Assembly (NCBI GenBank): GCA_015061575.1
Contig: SUWF01000006.1
Span: forward strand, 27,846 to 91,845
Direction: 5' to 3'
Source of the DNA: Lentisphaerota bacterium
GTDB taxonomy: Bacteria > Verrucomicrobiota > Lentisphaeria > Victivallales > Victivallaceae
DNA: 64,000 nucleotides
The notes beneath the pieces were generated by a model. That model ran no database searches. It saw nothing but the letters and a program-made list of their open reading frames with translations, and was not told where the DNA came from. Below, in pieces: positions 1 to 9,343 of this stretch. Made by a program: the position numbers and the translations under genes. Each line of letters opens with the position of its first letter. The stretch's first letter is position 1.

Positions 1-2
1 AA

Positions 3-2264
3 AAAGCTGACCGCAGTGCAGAACTTAAAATCACTGCTGACGGCAAATATATCTACGTGGCAATGGTTGCTGATGCGCCGGATGCGGCCAAACTTGAAGT
101 GCGCAAATTCCCCATGCACGACAGCAAAGTCTGGCTCAATGACTCCCTGGAGTGTTTCTTTGTGCCCGATATATATTTGAATGAATACAAGCACTTTATT
201 ACGGATATGGCCGGGCAGCATTTCGATGATGATAACGGCGATTATCACGGCTTCAACCCGGTGTGGAAAACCGCTTCCAGCCGCAGCAGCAACAGCTGGA
301 CGATCGAAGCCGCTATTCCGGTCGATGCCATTACGCAAAACAAAATCACTGCCGGAACGCTCTGGCGGGGCGGATTTTTCCGCTACAGCGAACGGGCGCA
401 CAACAACAGCGGCTGGACTGCTGCCATGGGCAGTCACAACAGTGTATCCCGCTACGGATATATCTTTTTCGGCACGCTCGGCGATGTGCTGGATAAACAA
501 AGTGAATTTATCAAAAGCGTAAATGATAAATCCTCTCCGGAACTCATTAAACTTGCCAAAGAAGTAAAGGCTCTCTGCAACGGTTCTGCCCGGAAAAATG
601 CCGGAGAACTGCCGGGAGTTTTGAACCAGCTTACTGAAATGCGGAAGCAGTTTGAAAAATTGGAATTTTCTGAACGCTTTGCCAAGTCCAAACTGCCGCT
701 GATCATTCAGAATGTATTCCCCTACAGTAACAACGTTGCCCCTGACAGCAAGCTGCAAGTTTCCGCAGTGCAGCAGAGCTTTTTCCCCGGCGAAGTGCAG
801 GATTTGGCATGGAATCTTACTAATGTAAGCAATAAAACCATCACCATCCACGCCGGTTTGTTTGGGGTGGAAGCCGATAAATTTGCTCATAACCGCAAAT
901 CACGGGATTTTTTGCTGCAAGGTATCCCCGGATTCCCGGCCCAAATGTTTGCTCCCGCTCCGGTGGCGGCGTTTGACGGCAGATGTGTTTACGATGTATT
1001 GGCTCCCAATCCTGCCGGGGTGTGGCGCATTGCCCCGCAGGAAACAGTACAGATATATTTGCGTGTCCAAGCCGATGGCAGCAGCAAAAGCGGAGTCGGT
1101 TCGCTGGTTATTGAAGGTATCGACAATGGTGCGATGACCGTAACCGCACTGCCGGTGCGCTTTGACTTGGTAGGCGATACCACCTTGAGCCAAGTAACCA
1201 AACCCTTTGTGTTCGGTTGGGATTATATACCCGAAAAGTTCGCATCCCAGCGGCCGGAACTGGTTCGCAATCAGTATAAAATGCTGCGGGAATACGGCTT
1301 TAATGCAGTCATGCTGTCCGGACTGCGGCAATTCCCCCGGCCCCAAGCCGATAAGCAGGGCAAATTGCGTGAAAAATTGGATTTTACACTGCTTAATAAT
1401 CATTTGAACCGTATCGGAAAAGATTTTGATTACATTTATTGGGATTTGGCGATTTGGGAAAAGAAGGTGTTGCGTAAAGACCTTTTCGGGCTGGATTTTT
1501 ACTCGGATGCTTACGAAAAAGCTTTTAAAAGCTGGTTCAAAGCTTGTGCCGATGCGCTGCAGGCTGCCGGTGTACCCAACGAAAAAGTGCTGGTCTGCCC
1601 CATTGACGAGTGCAGCGATAAACGGGCCGAACGGATCGCCCGCTGGATCAAAGAATGCCGCCCCGAAAGCCGGGTGATTCTGGATTCATCCCGCACCGAT
1701 ATGGTGCAAGTCAAGAGCATCGACCGTTATGTGGATGTATGGATGCCCAACATTCGCACGCTGCATCAGGATGCGCTGCAGGAGTTTCATGAATTTCTGA
1801 ATAAAAAAGGTGCTATGAAACTGCTCTATTATTACAGTTCCGGCGGCAACGAAAAGCTCAAAAGTCCTTATACTGATTACATGCTTAAATTCCATGCGGC
1901 CTTTGCCCGGGATTTCAGCGGAATCGGTTTTTGGGCCGCCGGGCAGTACTACGGTTCGCCGTGGTATCGGCGCGCCTATGAACGGGTTTACGATACTGCT
2001 TTGGTATATACGGTGGAAAACGGTACCATCCCCTCCCGTCGGCTGGCGGCGTGGCACCGGGGCGTGCAGGATCTGTGGCTGCTGCGGGAAACCGCCTTGC
2101 GCTATCAGGATAATACAGAAATCCAGGCCAAATTGCGTAAAGCCGCCCAGAGTGCAGTCGATTACCCCAACGATCACCAGCGCACTGAAGCGTTGCGCAA
2201 GTATTGCCGGGAACTTTTGGCCTCCGCTCAAAAAAAAATGATTTCACCGGAAAAAAACAGGTGA
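3..2264 (+). CDS. CBM9-like / DUF4091-type carbohydrate-active protein (5' end outside window)
   Basis: The reading frame is open from the first complete codon, so the true start lies upstream; 753 residues are visible. The first ~150 residues look like a CBM9-like (DOMON-type) sugar-binding fold, with LNDSLECFF and later GFFRYSERAHNN and YGYIFFG. A beta-rich linker region follows. A TIM-barrel-like region of about 390-640 contains LREYGFNAVMLSG and VCPIDECSDKRAERIARW, where the Asp/Glu pair could be catalytic. The C-terminus has RLAAWHRGVQDLWLLRE, typical of the DUF4091 tail found behind bacterial glycosidase-like barrels. It is therefore probably an extracytoplasmic glycan-processing protein, although the signal peptide cannot be seen. 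Its TGA overlaps the next ATG (TGATG), which suggests translational coupling to the esterase. The exact substrate is unknown. Confidence 0.7.
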   Translation, partial: KADRSAELKITADGKYIYVAMVADAPDAAKLEVRKFPMHDSKVWLNDSLECFFVPDIYLNEYKHFITDMAGQHFDDDNGDYHGFNPVWKTASSRSSNSWTIEAAIPVDAITQNKITAGTLWRGGFFRYSERAHNNSGWTAAMGSHNSVSRYGYIFFGTLGDVLDKQSEFIKSVNDKSSPELIKLAKEVKALCNGSARKNAGELPGVLNQLTEMRKQFEKLEFSERFAKSKLPLIIQNVFPYSNNVAPDSKLQVSAVQQSFFPGEVQDLAWNLTNVSNKTITIHAGLFGVEADKFAHNRKSRDFLLQGIPGFPAQMFAPAPVAAFDGRCVYDVLAPNPAGVWRIAPQETVQIYLRVQADGSSKSGVGSLVIEGIDNGAMTVTALPVRFDLVGDTTLSQVTKPFVFGWDYIPEKFASQRPELVRNQYKMLREYGFNAVMLSGLRQFPRPQADKQGKLREKLDFTLLNNHLNRIGKDFDYIYWDLAIWEKKVLRKDLFGLDFYSDAYEKAFKSWFKACADALQAAGVPNEKVLVCPIDECSDKRAERIARWIKECRPESRVILDSSRTDMVQVKSIDRYVDVWMPNIRTLHQDALQEFHEFLNKKGAMKLLYYYSSGGNEKLKSPYTDYMLKFHAAFARDFSGIGFWAAGQYYGSPWYRRAYERVYDTALVYTVENGTIPSRRLAAWHRGVQDLWLLRETALRYQDNTEIQAKLRKAAQSAVDYPNDHQRTEALRKYCRELLASAQKKMISPEKNR

Positions 2265-3031
2265 TGAAAAAGCTGGTTCTGCTGGCCGGGCAATCCAATA
2301 TGTCCGGTCGGGGTTATCTGACAGAAAATGATGTAAGTAAATTGCCGGGGATCACCGCTTTGCGGTGGGACAAAGTGTGGATCCCCGCTGTTGATCCATT
2401 CAACTACGACCGGATCAACCAGTTGGGCTTGAATGAGTCCCAAGATCCCTTTGAAGAAAAAGCTCTGGATGTAAACAACCAGCGCCGCTGCGGTGTCGGC
2501 CCGGGCCGGACTTTTGCCAAACTTTTGCAGGAAAAATTCCCCGGTTCAGAAATCGGTTTGATTCCGGTGGCGGTCGGCGGTACGCCCATAGCCGCATGGA
2601 TGCCCGGTGGAGCAGATAAATACAGCGACCGCCACCCTTATGATGACGCTTTAGATATGGCCCGCCATGCCATGCAGTTCGGGCAAATCGAAGTGATCTT
2701 GTGGCATCAGGGCGAAAGCGACGCCAAATTCAAAACCCCTGATTATAAAGAAAAACTTATTACCGTAATAAACAATTTCCGGCGGGATCTATCGCTGGAG
2801 AACGTGCCGGTGATTCTGGGCGAAATCGGGCATTTTCTGGATGAAAAACGTTTTGCCGTAAAGGAATATAACGAATATATCCGTCAGGCGGCAGCTGAAC
2901 TCTCCCTCGCCGGAGTCGTTTCCGCTGCAGAACTGACTGACCGGGGCGACAGAGTACATTTTAATACCACCAGCCAATATGAGTTGGGCAAACGCTATTT
3001 TAAAGAGTATTGCCGGTTGACCGGACAGTAA
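2264..3031 (+). CDS. Sialate O-acetylesterase-like SGNH hydrolase (SASA / CE6 type)
   Basis: A 255-residue SGNH-type esterase. It has LLAGQSNMSGRG at the N-terminus (nucleophile Ser in GQSN), VAVGGTPIAAW, the block ILWHQGESD, and near the C-terminus DRVHFNTTSQYELG supplying the Asp-x-x-His pair. This set matches the SASA/DUF303 family, which removes acetyl groups from sialic acid or from plant xylan. No signal peptide is visible, so it may act in the cytoplasm on imported oligosaccharides. An ATG further upstream would lie deep inside the previous gene; the ATG at 2264 overlaps that gene's stop by one base and gives the family's usual N-terminus, so it was chosen. The pairing with a carbohydrate-active neighbour supports a role in glycan de-acetylation. 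Confidence 0.82.
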   Translation: MKKLVLLAGQSNMSGRGYLTENDVSKLPGITALRWDKVWIPAVDPFNYDRINQLGLNESQDPFEEKALDVNNQRRCGVGPGRTFAKLLQEKFPGSEIGLIPVAVGGTPIAAWMPGGADKYSDRHPYDDALDMARHAMQFGQIEVILWHQGESDAKFKTPDYKEKLITVINNFRRDLSLENVPVILGEIGHFLDEKRFAVKEYNEYIRQAAAELSLAGVVSAAELTDRGDRVHFNTTSQYELGKRYFKEYCRLTGQ

Positions 3032-3043
3032 CACTCCTGCAAT

Positions 3044-3073
3044 AGCGCGAATTAAAAATCGGATTTTTGCGCT
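3044..3073. terminator. Bidirectional hairpin between convergent genes
   Basis: AGCGC (3044-3048) pairs with GCGCT (3069-3073) and AAAAAT (3054-3059) pairs with ATTTTT (3063-3068) around a CGG loop, with a 5-base bulge on the left. The A and T runs inside the stem give a T-rich end on either strand. It sits between the esterase and the pyruvyl transferase, which converge. Confidence 0.5.
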
Positions 3074-3089
3074 CCCTGATAAATCCGGA

Positions 3090-4235
3090 TCAGGCCAGAT
3101 CTTTGAGGTAACTTTCGCTCTGCTTTAATCTGGTCAGCATCCGCTCGCGCACGGATTTGGCCCGTTCCGGAAAATCCGGATCGCAGATCCAGCGTTCACA
3201 CTCGCTCATCAAATCATTAAAGTTGATGTCGCTCTGATTGTTGAATACCGGCAACCCAAACATGCTCAAGCAGTTGGCTATCTTGCTTGAATTAGCGATC
3301 CCGATCCCCGGCACCAGCGAGTTCAATGCCATGATCGTCAGCTGCAGACGGCCGCTGATCAACAGACTGCAGACGCTGATCGCCTGCTGGATCTCGTCGG
3401 GTTCAGTACAATCCAGCAGCAGTTTGTTGTCGGCATCCGGCAGCTTTTCGTACAACGCAAGCATCAACTGCCGGTCGCTGCCGGTCATGGGAATAAAAAC
3501 CAAACGGACATTGAGTTTTTGCTGGAGCATTTGCAGAAAGTCCAACGCCTGCTGGAATTTGCGCTTGTTGAGTTTTTCGGCAATACATATACCAACTGAA
3601 CGGCGCCCGGCGGCATCCGGAGTCAACACAGTCCGCTCGGAACTCTTTTGCAACACCACGGAGTCAGCTCCGTAAAGTGCCGCCGGAAATTCGCCGGATG
3701 TGTGCAGTTCGATTAAACTGGGCTGATCACGCAAAATGACCAGATCACAGCGGCTTACACATACTTGCAGCCGTTCGCGCATTCTTTTTTCCAGTATTTT
3801 TTCCCAATAGCGGGTGATGCCCAGCAAATCGGCGATTTTTTGTTTGCGCCCGTGCAGCTGAAAGTGATCCGGGTTGAGTTCTCGATTCATGCCTACCTGC
3901 CAAATCACCGTTTTCAGCCCCAGCTTCTGAGCGTTTTCCAGCAAACTTGCCCCGATGTGCGGATAGTCCGAAAGTCCGCATCCTCCTGCCCAGACAAACA
4001 TGTCAAAACCCCGGGCAGCCCGCCGGAAATCACGCATAGTCAAGTTGCTGTCAAAGCCGAATGGCGGCAGGGTGTTGACCTGATATTTCTGACGGGTGAG
4101 CTCGCCGGCAGCAGTGGCAACGGTCAATTCCGCATCCGGGAAATTGCGCCGGAAAATACCGATTACGCAGTTGAGGATGGCTTCGTCACCAATGTTGCCT
4201 TTCCCGAAAGGCACTCCGCCAAGCAGGATCTTCAT
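3090..4235 (-). CDS. Polysaccharide pyruvyl transferase family protein
   Basis: A 381-residue protein that opens with MKILLGGVPFGKGNIGDEAI; the GNIGDEA block is the hallmark of the CsaB/WcaK-type polysaccharide pyruvyl transferase family (PF04230). Further matching features are WAGGCGLSDYP near residue 85 and a C-terminal half with VFIPMTGSDRQ and ISGRLQLTIMALNSLVPGIG. The family transfers pyruvate from phosphoenolpyruvate to sugar hydroxyls of surface polymers, making acidic ketals. An AGAGG ribosome-binding site lies about 9 bases before the ATG. It is the last gene of the minus-strand kinase operon, 12 bases after the kinase stop, so it may modify an envelope glycan under that signalling unit. 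The acceptor sugar cannot be read from sequence. Confidence 0.8.
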   Translation of the reverse strand: MKILLGGVPFGKGNIGDEAILNCVIGIFRRNFPDAELTVATAAGELTRQKYQVNTLPPFGFDSNLTMRDFRRAARGFDMFVWAGGCGLSDYPHIGASLLENAQKLGLKTVIWQVGMNRELNPDHFQLHGRKQKIADLLGITRYWEKILEKRMRERLQVCVSRCDLVILRDQPSLIELHTSGEFPAALYGADSVVLQKSSERTVLTPDAAGRRSVGICIAEKLNKRKFQQALDFLQMLQQKLNVRLVFIPMTGSDRQLMLALYEKLPDADNKLLLDCTEPDEIQQAISVCSLLISGRLQLTIMALNSLVPGIGIANSSKIANCLSMFGLPVFNNQSDINFNDLMSECERWICDPDFPERAKSVRERMLTRLKQSESYLKDLA

Positions 4236-4247
4236 AACAATAAACCT

Positions 4248-6884
4248 CTACTCTCCGACAACGCAGCGGAACCCTACATCCGAAAGATTGGAGGCGTAGG
4301 CATGAGCCGCCGCCCGGGCAAAACGCTGCGACAGATTGAAACTCGACCCCTTTACCGTATAATACTGCCAGGAGCCGGGATTGGTCACCAATTCCCGGGC
4401 GTTGCCGGTCAAATCATACACCCCGTAAACCGAACAATCGGTCGGATAACTGCCGATATCAGACGGCAGATTACCCGGTGCCGCCTGATCCAACTGATTG
4501 ATGCAGGCGTAGTTGGGGTAGTAATCATTCCCCCAGACATATTCCCGTCCATCGACTCCCCGGGCAGCTTTTTCCCACTCCAATGCTGTGGGGAGGCGGT
4601 ATTTGAAATTGGTCTTCTGGCTCATGTAACGGCAATAATCTTCCATCGCCGCCGCCGTGATACCGATAACGGGCATCTTGCCGGAATACGGCACTAAAAT
4701 ATTGCCTTTATCGTCCCACAGCGGCATCAATTTACGGCCCTGATTGGCCGTATCGTCCACATAGGCCCGGTAGCGTTCACGCAGTTCCGGCGAAGCGATA
4801 TTTTTCCAATACTGCAGATATTCGGCAATGGTCACTTCGTGGCGGCTGATAAAAAATCCCGGCAGATAGGTGCGGACAAATTGATCGTCAAAAGTACGGT
4901 CGCCAAAAACAAATGTCCCGCCGGGGATGTAGGTCATCCCTTCCGGATAGCGTTCCGGCAGCTCAACTTCCACCGTTTCAAGCAAATTGCGGTGGACGGA
5001 TACCGGAAAACGCACCTCCCGCCGTCCCGGCATGGAAACGGTCAGCAAATAGCAGCCCGCTTTGAGCTTGTTGCTGCCTTTTTGAAGCTGGAAAATCACA
5101 TTTTCCTGCAGATCATTTTCCTGCCCAGTTTCTCCGGAGCGGTGATCCGGCTGCCGGAGCGCACTTATCTTTACATCGGGCTGCTGACATTTGATCAGCA
5201 ATTCGCCCATATTCTGCTTGAGCATAGCCATCTCGCTGGCCAGCTGCGGGGATTTGCTGTAAACTTTTGTGCGAATATTTTCCGGCAGCAGCTGCAGCCG
5301 GTCACCGACCTGCGTAAGCATAGCATCGTTGCCAACTGCCAGCGCAAACTTCAGCTGCCCGGTCAGCAGTTCGGCCAGCATCTGGCTGGCGGCTTCAGCG
5401 TTGGTATCAAGCTGCAGAAAGTGCATCAAATGATCCCAGATGTTGTTGCAGGCTAAAGTAAATTCGTTGCTGTAGCGCAAGTAACGACTGCGCAGTGCCA
5501 TGCCGCTGCCCACGGTTTCGGTCTTGCCGGTCTGAGTGTAAAGCTCGTGCAGTTTGTTGCGGGTGCTGATCGCAGTATTGCGGGCACTGTTGCAGTCGTT
5601 CTGCAAATTATTGATCACGCTCATCAGCGAAGTGGATTCCATGTAATTGCTCAATGCTGCTGTTCCCCGCCATATACCCAGCGTCATCAACGCCGCCAGC
5701 AGCGTCACCGGCACCAGCGGCCGCCGCCGGATAAATTTGTACAGCCGGTAGAGCGGCTGCGGAGAATAGGCCGATACCGGGTATTTGGCCATATAGTTAC
5801 GCACATCCGCCAGCAGCGAGATCACGGAGTCGTAACGCTGCTTTTTATCGCTCTGCATGGCTTTGAGAGTGATCGCCTCCAGCTCGTAAGGTATCTTGCG
5901 GCGGGGCGCCCGGCGGCGGGGGCGCAGATACTTGCGGCTCACAACGTTGCGCATGACTTGCGTTACTGTGGAAGCGCCTTCAAAGGGCGACTGTTCCCAA
6001 GTCAATATCGAATAGAGGATCGTACCCAGTGCATAAACGTCGGTTTGACAATCAAGCTGGTCATCCTGCCCGGTGACTTGTTCCGGAGCCATAAAAGCGG
6101 GAGTGCCGCTGACTTTTTTGCTGCGGCCGCTTTCGGAAACTTCTTCCTTAATATCCGGCAGTTCACCCAATTCGATCTTGCGGCGGCTCTGGGAGTTATC
6201 GTCTTTTTCGCGGTAGAGGGCGATCCCCCAGTCGGCAATAAACACCTCCCCGTAGTTCCCGACCATGATGTTGGCCGGTTTCAAATCCCGGTGGATGATA
6301 CCTTTGCTGTGGGCAAAAGCCACGCCGTTGCAAATAGATATAAAAATTTCCAACAACCGCTGCCGGGTGTAAGTTGCGATCATTCCGGCATCGTTTTCTT
6401 TAAGTTTACGCAAGATATACGCCAAAGTCACGCCTTCGACCCGCTTCATGGTAAAGTAAGTCCCGGCGTCCTCAAAGACCCCCAGCCGGTGTACCGGTAT
6501 GACGTTGGGGTGGTCGATCTGGGCAGTGATACGCGCTTCCCGGATAAAACTGGTCACATAATTGAGCTGGTTGCGGTAGGCCGGTCGCAGGATCTTGATG
6601 GCGATTTCCCGGTGCAGCACCGGGTCGTGGGCCGAAAACACCGTTCCGATGCCGCCCATGCCGATGTTGGTCATATTCTGCAGACAGCCGATGGTCGGTT
6701 CGCTGGCGGCGCCGACCAATTCGTTCAATTCTTCGTTGGATATTTCGTTGCCCTGACTGTCCGCCAGCGGCCCCGCCAGCTGAGTATGCTCAGTAGTACC
6801 ACTGATCATGCTGTCAGCATCGTCACAATTCCCGTGGGTCGGAAATCCCCACTGCTCATTTTTGGTATTGCAAATCAAAGTCAT
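4248..6884 (-). CDS. Membrane Ser/Thr protein kinase with C-terminal SUMF1/formylglycine-enzyme-like domain
   Basis: An 878-residue protein in four parts. The kinase domain (about 65-340) has the glycine loop IGMGGIGTVFSA, the ATP-binding Lys in IAIKIL, the catalytic loop IIHRDLKPANIMV, a metal-binding DWG in place of DFG, and GTPAFMAPEQ. A single membrane segment (PLVPVTLLAALMTLGIW) lies at about 386-401. Next come a helical region and a short beta domain resembling PEGA (KAGCYLLTVSMPGRREVRF). From about 646 onward is a sulfatase-modifying-factor-like domain (YIPGGTFVFGD, RLPTALEWEKAARG, GVYDLTGNARE, VGFRCV). Kinases of this architecture sense envelope state or bind ligands through the outer domain. 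The GGAG before the ATG is very close (2 bases), so the start is not secure. It shares an operon with the coiled-coil and membrane proteins upstream. Confidence 0.85.
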   Translation of the reverse strand: MTLICNTKNEQWGFPTHGNCDDADSMISGTTEHTQLAGPLADSQGNEISNEELNELVGAASEPTIGCLQNMTNIGMGGIGTVFSAHDPVLHREIAIKILRPAYRNQLNYVTSFIREARITAQIDHPNVIPVHRLGVFEDAGTYFTMKRVEGVTLAYILRKLKENDAGMIATYTRQRLLEIFISICNGVAFAHSKGIIHRDLKPANIMVGNYGEVFIADWGIALYREKDDNSQSRRKIELGELPDIKEEVSESGRSKKVSGTPAFMAPEQVTGQDDQLDCQTDVYALGTILYSILTWEQSPFEGASTVTQVMRNVVSRKYLRPRRRAPRRKIPYELEAITLKAMQSDKKQRYDSVISLLADVRNYMAKYPVSAYSPQPLYRLYKFIRRRPLVPVTLLAALMTLGIWRGTAALSNYMESTSLMSVINNLQNDCNSARNTAISTRNKLHELYTQTGKTETVGSGMALRSRYLRYSNEFTLACNNIWDHLMHFLQLDTNAEAASQMLAELLTGQLKFALAVGNDAMLTQVGDRLQLLPENIRTKVYSKSPQLASEMAMLKQNMGELLIKCQQPDVKISALRQPDHRSGETGQENDLQENVIFQLQKGSNKLKAGCYLLTVSMPGRREVRFPVSVHRNLLETVEVELPERYPEGMTYIPGGTFVFGDRTFDDQFVRTYLPGFFISRHEVTIAEYLQYWKNIASPELRERYRAYVDDTANQGRKLMPLWDDKGNILVPYSGKMPVIGITAAAMEDYCRYMSQKTNFKYRLPTALEWEKAARGVDGREYVWGNDYYPNYACINQLDQAAPGNLPSDIGSYPTDCSVYGVYDLTGNARELVTNPGSWQYYTVKGSSFNLSQRFARAAAHAYASNLSDVGFRCVVGE

Positions 6885-6922
6885 TGCTCCATGTTTTGGG
6901 CAGTTATGTTGATTCAGCTGCT

Positions 6923-8713
6923 TTAACGGCGGCGTTTTTTGGCATCCAGCGGCACGGCCTGTTCGAGCCAGAAGTTGAGTTTTTCGCTGAACTGCCGGTA
7001 ATCGCTCTGGCCGGCGGGCTTGGTCAGACCTATCTGCTGGAGTTTTGCAACATCCGGCAACTCGTTAAAGACAAAGCAGCGGGCCTCCTGCTGACGGCCG
7101 AAATCATACTCTTCAAGCGCCACTACGATCGCCGCCAGCTCGCCCTGCTTGGTCAGCACCAGATCGCCGACTTCGGCTTTGAGTTCACTGGAAACTCTGG
7201 CGCCGTTGCGGATGTACAAATAGTCATCTTCGGATTCAAAACTCATGGAACAGCGGCTGTCCAGAATGGTGCTGTCCTTACCGAAATTATTGATCTTGAA
7301 CAAATAAAGATCGTGGATCCCCCGCTGTTTGAGTTCTTTTTTGGTCAACAGATTCAACGGCTGCACATCTTTGCCGGGAACTTCCACAAGTGCCACTCGG
7401 CAGTCGTTGCTGCTTACATAGATCGGCCCCATCAACCGCGCTACCGGCGATTTGCTGCTGCCGTCGGGCTTGGAAACCAGATACTGCAGCTCCACAACCT
7501 CACTCAGCGGCGAGCTGTTCTGCCGGGATCCGGCAATGGCCCGCAAGGCCGAAATCAGATAGTTTTTGCCATTGACCGCCACCGTCGGCAGATAAAACTC
7601 GTTGTGTTCATCCCGATCCCGCAGCAGCCGTTTTTCCCGGATATGCAGCCGCAGTTTGCGGGCGGATCTTTCGTAGCGGGTCAGCACATCGCTGCGCAGT
7701 TTGTTTTCGGCATTCTGCAGCTTGGTGCTGACGGCGTTGTAATCGCCCTTGAGCTTGGCCAATTGCGATTGCGCCTGTTCACGGCGGGCGCTTTCGCCGG
7801 CCAGCTGCTGCCGGGTTGCGGAGAGGTCGCTGACGGCATTTTTCAGCACATTCTGCATATTTTCCAACCGGGTTTGAGCCGAGGCCAGTTCGATTTCCCG
7901 GGCTTTGATGCTCTTTTCGCTGGCCAGCAGCCGGTCACGGGTGGAGGCCAGTTCTTTTTCCATAGCGTTGGCCCGGCCCCGCAGATAAGCCAGATCGTTT
8001 TCGGCGCTGCCCAGCTGTTTGCGGTAAGTATTGGCGCTGTTTTCGGCATTGCTCAACGCCCGCCGGACGCTGCCCAGATCGGCCCGCTGGCGGTTGAGTT
8101 CCGCTTCCCGGGCGGTGATGCGTTCGTTGAGTTTGGCCACTTCGCCCACGGCGTTGGAAAGCTTCTGCTGGGCGTTTTCCAGCGAAGCCGCCCGGTTGGC
8201 CAACTCTTTGAGGGCTGCGGAGTGCTGCTGCTGGAGCTTGTTCAGATTCACATCATTGCGCCGGAGATTTTCCTGCGAGGCAGCCAATTCGGAACGCATT
8301 TGTTCATATTTGGCCACGGCCTGATTCTTTTTGCGGATCTCCTCTTCCAGCTCTTTCTGCAATTCAGTCGGTTTCAACGGTCCGGCGTTCTGGCGGTTGA
8401 GCCGGGCGCGCCGTTCCATAAATTCCAACTTGCTGCGGGTGTTGGCCAGTTCGCCGGAAATACGGTCAAGTTCCTGCTGCCGGGCAGTATTCCGGCGCTC
8501 GTTGGCGGCTTGTTCCAAAAGTTTTTTGCGGGCGGCTTCCAACTCAATGCGCTGATTTTCCAGCTCGGCAATGATCACATCCACCGTGGAGCGGTCGACT
8601 GTTGCCCCGCCGCCATCCTGAAAAGGCGACTCGATCGCCGAAAATCCACCGTTAAGGTAGATCATCGACGTGATGATAAAGTCGCATATAACAATAAGAA
8701 TAGAGCGATTCAC
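6923..8713 (-). CDS. Membrane-anchored coiled-coil protein of unknown function
   Basis: I do not recognise a named family. A hydrophobic N-terminus (ILIVICDFIITSMIYL) anchors the protein. About residues 45-330 form a long Glu/Lys/Gln/Ala heptad-rich coiled coil (for example RAASLENAQQKLSNAVGEVA). A globular C-terminal region of about 250 residues follows. It contains LPTVAVNGKNYLISALRAIAG and VGDLVLTKQGELAAIVV, which faintly recall a trypsin-like fold without an obvious catalytic triad; that resemblance is a guess. The longest frame begins at a TTG only 3 bases after AGGAG; the GTG two codons later is 9 bases after AGGAG and was chosen, giving 596 residues. It lies 6 bases from the upstream membrane-protein gene and 38 bases before the kinase, so it is probably co-transcribed with both and may be a structural partner or substrate of the kinase. 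Confidence 0.65.
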   Translation of the reverse strand: MNRSILIVICDFIITSMIYLNGGFSAIESPFQDGGGATVDRSTVDVIIAELENQRIELEAARKKLLEQAANERRNTARQQELDRISGELANTRSKLEFMERRARLNRQNAGPLKPTELQKELEEEIRKKNQAVAKYEQMRSELAASQENLRRNDVNLNKLQQQHSAALKELANRAASLENAQQKLSNAVGEVAKLNERITAREAELNRQRADLGSVRRALSNAENSANTYRKQLGSAENDLAYLRGRANAMEKELASTRDRLLASEKSIKAREIELASAQTRLENMQNVLKNAVSDLSATRQQLAGESARREQAQSQLAKLKGDYNAVSTKLQNAENKLRSDVLTRYERSARKLRLHIREKRLLRDRDEHNEFYLPTVAVNGKNYLISALRAIAGSRQNSSPLSEVVELQYLVSKPDGSSKSPVARLMGPIYVSSNDCRVALVEVPGKDVQPLNLLTKKELKQRGIHDLYLFKINNFGKDSTILDSRCSMSFESEDDYLYIRNGARVSSELKAEVGDLVLTKQGELAAIVVALEEYDFGRQQEARCFVFNELPDVAKLQQIGLTKPAGQSDYRQFSEKLNFWLEQAVPLDAKKRRR

Positions 8714-8719
8714 TTGCAA

Positions 8720-9265
8720 TTACTCCTGCACTTGGTTGGCTTTGCCGGATGTCTGCGAAATAAGTTTGGACTTCAACGGATACATCAAAAATACCCGCAA
8801 ACAGGTACAGAAGATGATCCCGATCAGCGTCGAAGAATAGGCGATCAGCTGGCCGCTGCTGGAGCTGAAGCTCATGACCATAAAGCTGGATACCGAACCA
8901 AACAAGCCGATGTAAAGCGGCAGATCCAGAAAGATATCCGCATTGGCCAGTCTGGCCAGCTTGACTTCGGCACTGTCACCGGACTTGCGGATCCCCCGGT
9001 AGACTGCCACGGCCACAAACAGCACCAGTATCTGCACGATGATGATCCCGGTAAAGATGTACAAAGCCACGATCCCGGCCCGTTCACTGCGCATACTCAA
9101 AGATTGCGCAATATTGGTTTTGCCCAGCACCTCGGTACCGCCGGGGCCGAACAGCGCCTTGAATTCGGTGCAATTTTTGTAGCAGTAAAAACATCCGGCC
9201 GCCACCGCAGCGGATATGATCAGAAAGAGAATGATATTGAGTGTTGCGATCAAAAACTTTTTCAT
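8720..9265 (-). CDS. Small multi-span membrane protein of unknown function
   Basis: A 181-residue protein with about four hydrophobic segments: LIATLNIILFLIISAAVAAG, IVALYIFTGIIIVQILVLF, a segment near LYIGLFGSVSSFMVM, and LIAYSSTLIGIIFCTCLRVF. Topology and size are reminiscent of TolQ/ExbB/MotA-like stator subunits, but no diagnostic motif was identified, so that is only a suggestion. A good AGGGAG lies 8 bases before the ATG. It is the first gene of the minus-strand operon leading into the coiled-coil protein and the kinase. Paired with an anchored coiled-coil protein, it could form a membrane complex whose state the kinase reads. Confidence 0.6.
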   Translation of the reverse strand: MKKFLIATLNIILFLIISAAVAAGCFYCYKNCTEFKALFGPGGTEVLGKTNIAQSLSMRSERAGIVALYIFTGIIIVQILVLFVAVAVYRGIRKSGDSAEVKLARLANADIFLDLPLYIGLFGSVSSFMVMSFSSSSGQLIAYSSTLIGIIFCTCLRVFLMYPLKSKLISQTSGKANQVQE

Positions 9266-9314
9266 TATAAAACTCCCTGTTTTGGTTCCTTGACAAAATT
9301 AGTTGTACTGTAGT

Positions 9315-9343
9315 AATGTAATATCAGTTTGGTGAATATTCAA
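9315..9343 (-). promoter_or_regulatory. Candidate sigma-70 promoter of the membrane protein / kinase operon
   Basis: On the minus strand TTGAAT (9343-9338) and TACATT (9320-9315) are separated by 17 bases. Each box matches consensus at four of six positions. Transcription would start near 9308, leaving a leader of about 40 bases before the ATG at 9265. It lies back-to-back with the stronger promoter of the LptF-family gene. Confidence 0.4.

Noticed and set aside
5547..9313. Long plus-strand open frames (459 and 809 codons) opposite the kinase and coiled-coil genes
   Set aside because: They mirror genuine genes with clear domains on the other strand, have no ribosome-binding sites and read as His/Gln/Phe-rich nonsense. 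They come from codon bias of the true genes.
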